A DNA stretch of 5,831 bases from an archaeon. Lineage in GTDB: Archaea > Thermoproteota > Nitrososphaeria > Nitrososphaerales > CADDZS01. Of the stretch, positions 1-5,001 are shown in pieces (the first letter of the stretch is position 1; each line of letters starts with the position of its first letter). The position numbers were made by a program, and so were the translations under genes. The DNA is taken from contig JAKAPU010000169.1 in assembly GCA_021806865.1 (NCBI GenBank), positions 1 to 5,831 on the forward strand. Reading direction: 5' to 3'. Under the pieces are notes generated by a model, which did not search any database, had not been told where the DNA came from, and was given only the letters and a program-made list of their open reading frames with translations.

Positions 1-534
1 CGATCTTATTGTTCCAAACGTTCCGTCTTCTAGGAAGACGAGCATCTTGAGATACTCGTAGGGGTCTTTAGCTTCAAGAGCCTCTTTATCAATCGAAGCT
101 GCGACTATTCGTCCTAGTATCATGACCTCATCGCCATAGGCGAAGTGTTTGTCAAGTACGCATTCCAGATGAGCCCTGCACTCTTCTATCCGCGGCGGCT
201 TGACTTTTAGAGAAGGAATCGGAGTCAACCCCAAGGACTCCACCGGCCTGGGGTGGTCCAAGTAGCCGGCTTCCCAGATCTTATCCACCAAGTCTTCACC
301 GGGGATGTTTATCACGAATTCACTTGACCGAAGGATGTTCTTCGCCGTCCAGTGCTTTGTGCTGCAACCGAGAGCGATGATTGAAGGGCCGAACGCCATG
401 TACGATATCCAGTTCTTAGGCGCTACATTCGAAACACCATCCTCGTTCACGGTGGTGACAAGAACCAACTGACCGAGAATGGGCGAGGGATGCCACTTTC
501 GCTTGTCGGGCGCGATACTTTCTTTTTGTTTCAG
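1..534 (-). CDS. Flavin reductase-like protein (FMN-binding split barrel), partial at left edge, start uncertain
   Basis: Reading the minus strand gives 178 open codons to the window edge without a stop. The N-terminal part reads KWHPSPILGQLVLVTT, then VAPKNWISYMAFGPSIIALG, then TAKNILRSSEFVINIPGEDL, the hallmark pattern of the flavin reductase-like domain (PF01613, DIM6/NTAB type): a cytosolic FMN-binding split barrel that typically binds flavin and transfers electrons from NAD(P)H or passes reduced flavin to a partner. Family members are about 180-210 residues, so only a short C-terminus should be missing. No ATG, GTG or TTG lies in frame between the upstream stop (598-600) and the conserved domain. 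The first in-frame TTG (466-468) falls inside the first beta strand. I give CTG 532-534 as a provisional start because a purine-rich GAAGAGG lies 9 bases upstream; a one-base frameshift from ATG 579-581 is an equal alternative. The gene is divergent from the flavodoxin at 689, a functionally sensible neighbour. Family call is strong, exact substrate unknown, start weak. Confidence 0.85.
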   Translation of the reverse strand, partial: MKQKESIAPDKRKWHPSPILGQLVLVTTVNEDGVSNVAPKNWISYMAFGPSIIALGCSTKHWTAKNILRSSEFVINIPGEDLVDKIWEAGYLDHPRPVESLGLTPIPSLKVKPPRIEECRAHLECVLDKHFAYGDEVMILGRIVAASIDKEALEAKDPYEYLKMLVFLEDGTFGTIRS

Positions 535-581
535 GCTTGCTCGCCTCTTCTTCCGAGCGGCTTGTGCATATGCGTATTCAT
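531..581 (-). other. Short leader ORF or displaced 5' end of the flavin reductase gene
   Basis: ATG at 579-581 on the minus strand opens a 16-codon frame (MNTHMHKPLGRRGEQA) ending in TGA at 531-533. A Shine-Dalgarno-like AAGGAA (593-598) sits 11 bases before the ATG, so initiation here is credible. The TGA overlaps the provisional CTG start of the flavin reductase (CTGA), an arrangement like the ATGA couplings in the operon to the right. It could be a true leader peptide, or the real N-terminus of the flavin reductase separated by a single missing base. The second would fit the other apparent one-base loss in this window. Confidence 0.35.
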
Positions 582-617
582 TGCTTCTATAATTCCTTCA
601 TTGCAAATGCGCTCATG

Positions 618-633
618 TTATCAAATTTGATAA
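618..633. promoter_or_regulatory. Perfect 16-bp palindrome, putative operator between divergent redox genes
   Basis: TTATCAAATTTGATAA is self-complementary over all 16 bases. It lies in the short gap between the flavin reductase (minus) and flavodoxin (plus) genes, 12 bases upstream of the TATA-like box at 646-651, where an archaeal dimeric helix-turn-helix regulator or activator could act on both promoters. A degenerate copy (13 of 16 bases identical) occurs at 5746-5761 with identical spacing to a second TATA-like box. I cannot name the cognate regulator. Confidence 0.6.
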
Positions 634-643
634 TCGTCTGTCG

Positions 644-651
644 CGTTTAAT
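644..651 (+). promoter_or_regulatory. TATA-like promoter element of the flavodoxin operon
   Basis: CGTTTAAT contains TTTAAT at 646-651. In archaea transcription starts roughly 25 bases downstream of the TATA box, which would place the start near 671-675, just before the ribosome site at 677-683 and 43 bases from box to start codon. The same eight bases occur at 5772-5779 at the same distance from the related palindrome, which supports a real promoter rather than chance AT-rich sequence. Confidence 0.5.
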
Positions 652-676
652 GGATAGGATTTGAGCTTGATTACTT

Positions 677-683
677 AAGGAGA
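677..683 (+). promoter_or_regulatory. Ribosome binding site that fixes the TTG start of the flavodoxin
   Basis: AAGGAGA ends 5 bases before TTG 689-691. A nearby TTG at 685-687 runs into a stop after five codons, so this site selects 689. Confidence 0.75.
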
Positions 684-688
684 TTTGT

Positions 689-1216
689 TTGATCGGTGCT
701 AGCTGTGGGTCTGAAGCGAAACGCGCAGTAGTAGTCTTTGATACTCGTTACGGCAATACGGAAAAGATTGCGAGGTCCCTTGAAGCAGGACTCAAGAAAT
801 CTGGGATTATAACATCTTGCGTTAATGCAAAAGAAGTCAGTCCATCATCGCTCAAAGAACATGATTTGATTGCTGTGGGCGCACCAACAGAATGGCGCAG
901 CGCATCAAAGCCGATGAAGGCTTTCCTTGAATCTCTGAAAAGTGTTGATCTCTTCGGAAAATATGGATTTGCGTTTGATACCAAGCTAACAAGACCACTT
1001 TCCGGAAGCGCATCAAATCTGATTGAGAAAGAGCTAAGGAATCTGGGAATCAACATTATTGCGCAGCGCGAATCAGCTACGGTCTTCCTCGAAAGTGGGA
1101 GTACAACTGGAGCTCGGCTAAAGCAGGGGGAGGAGAAGAGATTTGAAGAAATCGGTCTTCGAATTGGAACGGAATTTCTTAGGGCTGTGATAAAGAAGGA
1201 AGCAGTTCCAGCATAA
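689..1216 (+). CDS. Flavodoxin domain protein, first gene of the operon
   Basis: A 175-residue single-domain flavodoxin, a soluble FMN protein that carries electrons or docks with membrane partners. The first strand and phosphate loop are AVVVFDTRYGNTEKIA (residues 13-28), matching the T/S-x-x-G-N-T loop that holds the FMN phosphate. VGAPTEWRSASKPMKAFL (63-80) follows the third strand and supplies the second flavin loop, with W69 a candidate stacking residue. GFAFDTKLTRPLSGSASNLIEKEL (93-116) is the fourth strand and helix, and the C-terminal helix is residues 146-166. Length is normal for short-chain flavodoxins, so it is probably full length. The TTG start is chosen from the strong ribosome site just upstream. 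The stop overlaps the next ATG by one base (TAATG), implying translational coupling. The protein resembles the flavodoxin-type proteins often found beside archaeal membrane proteins, but its electron partners are not evident. The C-terminus ends in AVPA, echoed in the next two proteins. Confidence 0.9.
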   Translation: MIGASCGSEAKRAVVVFDTRYGNTEKIARSLEAGLKKSGIITSCVNAKEVSPSSLKEHDLIAVGAPTEWRSASKPMKAFLESLKSVDLFGKYGFAFDTKLTRPLSGSASNLIEKELRNLGINIIAQRESATVFLESGSTTGARLKQGEEKRFEEIGLRIGTEFLRAVIKKEAVPA

Positions 1217-1644
1217 TGCTTTCACTTTTGACCGCTAGAAGAGCTGTGATCGGGTCCATAGCTGCAATTCTAATTTTGACGGTGCTAGAATTTCCGCCAC
1301 CGATAGGGTTTGAAACTCGACCGCAAGCTGATGTATCTCCGTTCTGGTTTGTGTTTTTTATTTTGATCTTGATGGTTGAAATCGCAACGATTCCATTGAT
1401 TTACAAAAGCGTGAAGCTCGGGGCAATGCTTGGTATTCTCGCTTCAGTCCTCAACGTCATTCAAGTCATAGCAGACCAAGTACATTTGATGCAGCCTGAA
1501 GTAGCTCCACTGGGTTATTCTCTTCTCGAAGTTACCGTACTTGTGGCTTCTATTGCACTGGCTTACTTTTCGTTGATTGCGCTACTTTACTCGAGAAAGT
1601 TCCCCTCCACAACCTTACAGAGGGAAAAAACGATTCCAGCGTGA
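1216..1644 (+). CDS. Four-helix integral membrane protein of unknown function
   Basis: 142 residues with four clear hydrophobic spans at about 10-25, 43-64, 68-88 and 101-125, and a short charged C-terminal tail. The N-terminus TARRAV is positively charged before helix 1, suggesting the N-terminus stays inside. E54 in helix 2, D87 at the end of helix 3 and E105 in helix 4 are acidic residues in or near membrane segments. I recognise no catalytic motif or named family. ATG overlaps the flavodoxin stop by one base; AAGGA (1196-1200) lies inside the flavodoxin gene 15 bases upstream, a rather long spacing, so coupling to upstream translation is likely. The protein ends TIPA, like its neighbours. 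It lies second in the operon, so a membrane partner of the flavodoxin is possible but only by position. Confidence 0.8.
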   Translation: MLSLLTARRAVIGSIAAILILTVLEFPPPIGFETRPQADVSPFWFVFFILILMVEIATIPLIYKSVKLGAMLGILASVLNVIQVIADQVHLMQPEVAPLGYSLLEVTVLVASIALAYFSLIALLYSRKFPSTTLQREKTIPA

Positions 1645-1680
1645 ATATGATTGTGTGTTAGAAGGTGACTAACAAGATAA

Positions 1681-1941
1681 ATGCAAAACTCTCAAACAAA
1701 GTACGAGGGGCCGATGGGTCCGATAGTTGGTTCAATCCTAGCCGTGATCGGGTGGCTAGTGTTCATTTTAATCTATGCGCTCTTCTGGTCAGAAGGGTTT
1801 GATCTCTTCCAAAACATAGTTGTAACAATAGTCTCACTTGCGATAATGAGTATGGTGATTGGAGCCGCATGGCTCATTTGGTATCATCCAACCGGTGAGT
1901 TGCGAAGAAAGCCCAAGGGGGAGGAGAAGATACCGGCATGA
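1681..1941 (+). CDS. Small two-helix membrane protein of unknown function
   Basis: 86 residues with two hydrophobic spans (about 14-36 and 44-67) joined by a short loop FWSEGFDLFQ, and a basic C-terminal tail ELRRKPKGEEK. The hairpin plus positive tail predicts both ends inside the cell. Small proteins of this pattern, with aromatic loop residues near W/F-S-x-G-x-D, are common as hypothetical proteins in archaeal genomes as far as I recall, but I cannot give a family name. AAGGTGA (1662-1668) lies 12 bases upstream of the ATG; the 36-base gap before this gene is the only real gap in the operon. Its 3' end doubles as the ribosome site for the next gene: GGAGGA at 1920-1925 lies 12 bases before ATG 1938, and the two genes overlap by 4 bases (ATGA). 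C-terminus KIPA matches the two upstream proteins. Confidence 0.8.
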   Translation: MQNSQTKYEGPMGPIVGSILAVIGWLVFILIYALFWSEGFDLFQNIVVTIVSLAIMSMVIGAAWLIWYHPTGELRRKPKGEEKIPA

Positions 1942-2672
1942 TAGCAAAATCTACCACAGAGAGCGTATCATCTGAAATTTCAAATGCTCTAGCAAGGAAG
2001 AATGCATCACGTGTTGGATTCTGGTCTGCCGTTGTCACAACCACACTTGCCGCAGCATTCTTCGTGATTGGTATCCTAACCCCGGCAAGGTCAGGTCCAT
2101 TTTGCACAAGCTCATGCATTCCCTATCCATATGAGACAGTGCTTGCATCGTTTGTTCCTTCAGATTATATCTGGCTTTATCCAGGATTACTTCTCGCTCC
2201 AATCTTTGTAGTACTTCTCGTCAGTATCCACCACACTGCACCTCCTGAGAAGAAGATTTTCAGCCAGATTGGGATCTCATTTGCTTTGATTTACGCATCC
2301 ACTATTATGATAGACTACTTTGTTCAATTCGTTGTTGTAGCTCCCAGTATCACAAGTGGACAGACCTCTGGGCTTTCACTCTTCACACAGTACAATCCTC
2401 ATGGTTTCTTCATCGGGCTTGAAGGGCTAGCCTACTTGATGATGAGCGCCTCCTTTCTCTCGATAGCTCCAGTGTTTGCAGGCGGAAAATTGCAAAGCTC
2501 CATCCGCTGGCTCTTTGTCGGAAGCTTCGTCCTTGTGATTTCGGCTTTCATAGCATTTTCCTTGTTGAAATACGACATTGTCGCTTTTGAAGTCACAGTA
2601 CTAACAATAAACTGGATCGTTCTGATAGCATCAGGCAGTCTACTTGCCGTATTGTTCAAGAGATCCAGGTGA
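1938..2672 (+). CDS. Six-helix conserved membrane protein of unknown function
   Basis: 244 residues with about six membrane spans (27-47, 77-97, 108-134, 156-180, 189-209, 217-240) after a 25-residue polar N-terminus. The loop between helices 1 and 2 contains C56 and C60 (FCTSSCIPYPYE), a possible disulfide or metal pair. The middle carries a conserved-looking core: KKIFSQIGISFALI (105-118), then IDYFVQF (125-131), then LFTQYNPHGFFIGLEGLAYL (148-167). From memory, the IFSQIG...DYF.Q...TQYNPHG..I.LE pattern occurs in hypothetical membrane proteins of both archaea and bacteria, so this is a real family, but I know no biochemical function. E162 and H155 lie in or at helix 4 and could be functional. 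It overlaps both neighbours by 4 bases (ATGA and GTGA), consistent with coupled translation. Confidence 0.85.
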   Translation: MIAKSTTESVSSEISNALARKNASRVGFWSAVVTTTLAAAFFVIGILTPARSGPFCTSSCIPYPYETVLASFVPSDYIWLYPGLLLAPIFVVLLVSIHHTAPPEKKIFSQIGISFALIYASTIMIDYFVQFVVVAPSITSGQTSGLSLFTQYNPHGFFIGLEGLAYLMMSASFLSIAPVFAGGKLQSSIRWLFVGSFVLVISAFIAFSLLKYDIVAFEVTVLTINWIVLIASGSLLAVLFKRSR

Positions 2673-3369
2673 AAGTGAAAGCTATGCCTAACGCAACAAG
2701 AATAACTGCTTCTATATTTGGAATCATGACAGGAGTGTATGGAATTGAGCATGGCTATTTTGAAACACTCCAAGGTAATGTTGCTCCGGGAGGCATCGCA
2801 ATCAGCGCAGTAAGCCAGCCGTGTCTGCCTTATCCTCTTCAATGCGAACCAGCAATGACTCTAATTCCAAATTTTCTGATCACAGGAATTGTTGCGATGA
2901 TAGTCAGCCTAGGAGTTGTAATTTGTTCTATAGCTTTCGTTCAAAGAAAGAATGGGGGATTAGTGTTGTACTTTTTTCGATACTTCAAATCCTAGTTGGA
3001 GGAGGACTTGCCCCTATCTTTTCAGGAATCATAGGCGGTATTGCTGGTATGAAGATAAACTCCGAATTCACATGGTGGAGGAAACACTCGGTCGGTCGTA
3101 CAAGGGAGTTTCTCAAAAGCTCGTGGATTTGGTTTCTAGCGATTTCGTTGATTTGGGTACCTGCCGAATATGTTCTAGGATATGTCTTTGGCGCCGGTAA
3201 TTCGTATCTTGCTAATCTTCCTAATTATCCCATTCCAGTAGTGTTCTTTGCGCTTACTTTGGTAGGTGCATTTGCTCCAGAGCTTTTCCGGTACATTTTG
3301 AGGCCGCTCACGAATCAATCTGTCAATGCAGGCCAAGTACTTCTGCGACATCTGGCTGTTTGCGAATAG
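2669..3369 (+). pseudogene. Membrane protein gene interrupted by a -1 frameshift at a T6 run
   Basis: Two overlapping frames form one protein. Frame A (GTG 2669 to stop 2993-2995) gives TASIFGIMTGVYGIEHGYFETLQGN-type sequence, a Cys-containing loop CLPYPLQCEPAM (residues 52-63), a helix at about 65-90 and then KNGGLVLYFF. It should continue with a second glycine-rich helix, but stops 11 codons after NGG. Frame B, one base back, supplies that: SILQILVGGGLAPIFSGIIGGIAG, WWRKH, and two further hydrophobic spans ending at 3369. Joining them by one extra T in the run 2972-2977 yields about 233 residues. The EHGYF...LQGN...PNFL...RK.GG...GGG pattern belongs to a hypothetical membrane family I recall from several prokaryotes. 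Start choices are GTG 2669 (overlapping the previous stop by 4 bases), GTG 2675 or ATG 2684. The break may be a mutation, an assembly error in the homopolymer, or slippage that makes the full protein. No function known. Confidence 0.75.
2972..2977 (+). other. T6 run at the frame change, candidate slip site
   Basis: The six Ts are read as two Phe codons in frame A. A step back of one base after the second Phe continues with TCG ATA CTT in frame B. One additional T would restore a continuous frame. The exact position is inferred from where the frame A sequence stops resembling the family, so the shift could lie a few bases away, for example in the G5 run at 2954-2958. Confidence 0.5.
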
Positions 3370-3687
3370 CCCGTGAGTAGCAGCAATGAAGAAGACCTCC
3401 AATTTCTCAGAGATCAGTACCGGAAAAGCTTCCCCGATGGAGACATGCTCAGCAACTCTGCAAGAGTTGAGTTATTCTCCTCAGTTGCTATCAACCTGAG
3501 TTATGTCTGCTCAACCACACCGATACGGCTTTGCAAGCTGTCAAGATCATGATCCGACTGGAAATCATGTCTTCTTTCTTTCCGGAAGTCTTTCGAAGCG
3601 AATCGCAGAAGCTCTTGGTGCATCGTCAACGAGATGTCGCGCGAGATCGCTTCTGATCTTTCTTGTTGACCTACATTCCAGCGCCTC
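3370..3687. other. Low-coding stretch between operon and SnoaL-like fragment
   Basis: I see no convincing intact gene in this 318-base stretch. All three plus frames contain short open pieces: a GTG ORF 3373-3552 (see its own entry), a frame from 3503 to 3694, and a frame through 3504-3656 with a protein-like look (TALQAVKIMIRLEIMSSFF) but no start of its own. The opposite strand ORF 3501-3689 has no recognisable composition either. The pattern of partial, mutually shifted frames is what a decayed gene would leave. There is no strong poly-T terminator after the operon end at 3369 and no clear promoter. A 10-bp palindrome GATCATGATC at 3545-3554 has no evident role. Confidence 0.4.
3373..3552 (+). 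CDS. Possible small ORF or gene remnant, GTG start
   Basis: GTG at 3373 follows the upstream stop by three bases and opens 59 codons. The N-terminal third is polar and helix-like (SSSNEEDLQFLRDQYRKSF), while the last part (STTPIRLCKLSRS) looks like out-of-frame translation. There is no good ribosome site before the GTG. The beginning resembles the opening helix of SnoaL/NTF2-like proteins (E-x-L-x-x-L-R-x-x-Y), and a C-terminal SnoaL-like piece lies 400 bases downstream, so both could be ends of one degraded gene with disrupted middle. This is speculative. Alternatively it is a genuine small hypothetical gene or noise. Confidence 0.2.
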   Translation: MSSSNEEDLQFLRDQYRKSFPDGDMLSNSARVELFSSVAINLSYVCSTTPIRLCKLSRS

Positions 3688-4002
3688 ATGGTGAAGAGAC
3701 CCCGAGCGAGAGGGATTAGTCCAAGAACTCAATTAGGTTTTGAAGTAGGTTCCTCGCCCACCAGCACCTTGTTGCCTGTGAACATTACTAACGCAACAAA
3801 TTCAGGCATTACTGCAAAACTCCATATGCCAAATGGATCATTAACTGCCGAAAACGTCTGTTTGATCTGTCGCATGAAAGACGGTAAGTTTGATCAAATC
3901 CATGAATATGTTGATACTAGCGGCAGCAAGCTGGCTGGTTTTGGTCTGAATCTTCTCCCGCTAATGACAAAGGAAAAGATATCCAAACCAAAGATTTGGT
4001 AA
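3688..4002 (+). CDS. SnoaL/NTF2-like C-terminal fragment, probably truncated gene
   Basis: 104 residues. Residues 42-79 (TAKLHMPNGSLTAENV, then CLICRMKDGKFDQIHEYVDTSG) match the last strands of SnoaL-like/ketosteroid isomerase-like proteins, in which a strand with ...EN.Y...RVRDGKI..I.EY.DT closes the cone-shaped NTF2 fold. Such domains bind small hydrophobic ligands or act as isomerases, cyclases or hydrolases. The intact fold needs about 120-130 residues with an N-terminal helix carrying catalytic residues; here the first 30 residues (MVKRPRARGISPRTQLGFEV) are basic, low in order and unlike the family. The ATG follows no clear ribosome site. I therefore take it as the 3' remnant of a decayed gene, although expression of a short protein cannot be ruled out. 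It converges on the methyltransferase with a 89-base gap. Confidence 0.45.
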   Translation: MVKRPRARGISPRTQLGFEVGSSPTSTLLPVNITNATNSGITAKLHMPNGSLTAENVCLICRMKDGKFDQIHEYVDTSGSKLAGFGLNLLPLMTKEKISKPKIW

Positions 4003-4045
4003 TGAATACTAGGCTGTAACATATTCTCCTTTAAATGGGATTGGC

Positions 4046-4050
4046 AAAAA
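4046..4050 (-). terminator. Possible oligo-T terminator of the methyltransferase gene
   Basis: On the minus strand a T5 run (GAGTTTTTGCC) lies 42 bases after the methyltransferase stop. Archaeal intrinsic termination relies on T-rich tracts, but five Ts without a stem is weak support. Confidence 0.2.
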
Positions 4051-4091
4051 CTCGGACCTTCATGTCCCTCACCAGCCTGAAATGTCACTGC

Positions 4092-4808
4092 CTATTTTCT
4101 TCGATATACTGCCCTGAACCTCCTTACTGGAGGATCTTCATCATCCATGAAATCTTCGAACGATACCCGTATGAGTCCGTCTTCTGACTGTTCGAATGAA
4201 ACAAAGTCCTGAAGAGTCAGAGGCCACGGCATTTTTCCGGGGTCTTCGTCTGGCGTTCTACCTCTTGCCACAATCAGCAAAGTTTCTTTCACAGTCGAGG
4301 CAATCATGCGCGCTGCTGTGGCGCGGGACTCTCCATGCAATACCTGCAATGTATAGGACTCGAATACAAAGTCAAAAGCTCCTCGCCATTCCTCAGGTAA
4401 ATTTAGAGCATCTGCGACCAAGTAGTTGACCTCTGAATTTGGAAATCTGTGGTGGGCAGCTTGAATCGCAGTGCGGGATACATCGAATGCTACTACATCG
4501 AAGCCTCTGCCTGCAAGCCACTCTGCGTCATCCCCATACCCGCAACCAACGACGAGAGCGCTGCGGCCGGTACCTGCAAGTTTGTTATTCTCTGCCCATG
4601 CAACAAGGTGAGGATTTGGTCTCCTATCTGCCCAAGGGACTATTTCCGGGTGATACTCCGCCATGAGGTAAAGTTCCTCAAACCAACCAGTGGGATCTCC
4701 CCGCTTGATTGACTGTCTAGCTAGTTCTCGTGCGACGCTTCGGTCTACCATTCTCTCAAAACCGCCGAAACCCAAGATATAAAGAAAGTTTCTGAGTATA
4801 GTTTCCAA
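4092..4808 (-). CDS. Class I SAM-dependent methyltransferase, thiopurine methyltransferase-like group
   Basis: 238 residues. The Rossmann methyltransferase core starts with a W-F/E-E-L-Y segment (GWFEELYLMA, 41-50), as in the thiopurine/TehB-like branch, and VPWADRRPNPHLVAW (57-71). Motif I is ALVVGCGYGDDAEWLA (84-99), the glycine loop that binds S-adenosylmethionine; motif II is VVAFDVS (105-111) with D109 expected to bind the ribose; VADALNLP (131-138) lines the adenine site; FDFVFESYTLQ (145-155) is motif IV. The C-terminus VSFEDFMDDEDPPVRRFRA (215-233) is a very conserved ending among homologues I recall from actinobacteria and cyanobacteria. The methyl acceptor is unknown. The TTG start has only a weak GTGAG upstream; an internal ATG at codon 20 would remove a basic/hydrophobic extension and also keep the whole core. 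Gene stands alone on the minus strand. A bacterial origin by transfer is plausible but unproven. Confidence 0.85.
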   Translation of the reverse strand: METILRNFLYILGFGGFERMVDRSVARELARQSIKRGDPTGWFEELYLMAEYHPEIVPWADRRPNPHLVAWAENNKLAGTGRSALVVGCGYGDDAEWLAGRGFDVVAFDVSRTAIQAAHHRFPNSEVNYLVADALNLPEEWRGAFDFVFESYTLQVLHGESRATAARMIASTVKETLLIVARGRTPDEDPGKMPWPLTLQDFVSFEQSEDGLIRVSFEDFMDDEDPPVRRFRAVYRRK

Positions 4809-5001
4809 CTCACTGCTGCAATCTCTTCATCGCATCATACTCATCGCACTGAAGAAGGATCTACCTCGAATACGCAGTGAATCCCTTCACCGGCCCTCGA
4901 TTGCAAACTTCTTTGGACAATCTTGTCAACATTAATTCATTCAGGGGATTACGTAGTCTTAGGCGTTCTCAAGATGTTAGTACAAACGACGGGCGAATTG
5001 A
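4809..5001. other. Divergent intergenic region, promoters not clear
   Basis: This 193-base gap separates the methyltransferase (minus) from the coiled-coil gene (plus). ATTAAT at 4931-4936 could be a TATA-like box for the plus gene, leaving a leader of roughly 45 bases after the expected start site, but no BRE or second copy supports it. I see no TATA-like box at the right distance from the minus start and no palindrome related to 618-633. An open frame crossing 4923-5108 is judged a shadow. Confidence 0.3.

Noticed and set aside
1126..1930. Identical 14-base GGGGGAGGAGAAGA at 1126-1139 and 1917-1930
   Set aside because: Purine-rich coding sequence for Gly/Glu/Lys; the second serves as ribosome site. 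No flanking similarity, so not a repeat element.
2432..2842. 136-codon minus-strand ORF opposite the membrane genes
   Set aside because: Cys/Ser/His-rich reading antisense to a clearly coding membrane gene; a shadow.
3545..3554. Palindrome GATCATGATC
   Set aside because: Ten bases, no promoter or partner copy nearby; expected by chance at this scale.
3501..3689. Minus-strand 62-codon ORF in the low-coding stretch
   Set aside because: No recognisable family, no ribosome site or promoter; composition does not look like a real protein.
3889..3898. Palindrome TTTGATCAAA resembling the half-site of the 618-633 element
   Set aside because: It lies within the SnoaL-like coding part (KFDQI) and differs in arrangement; explained by codons.
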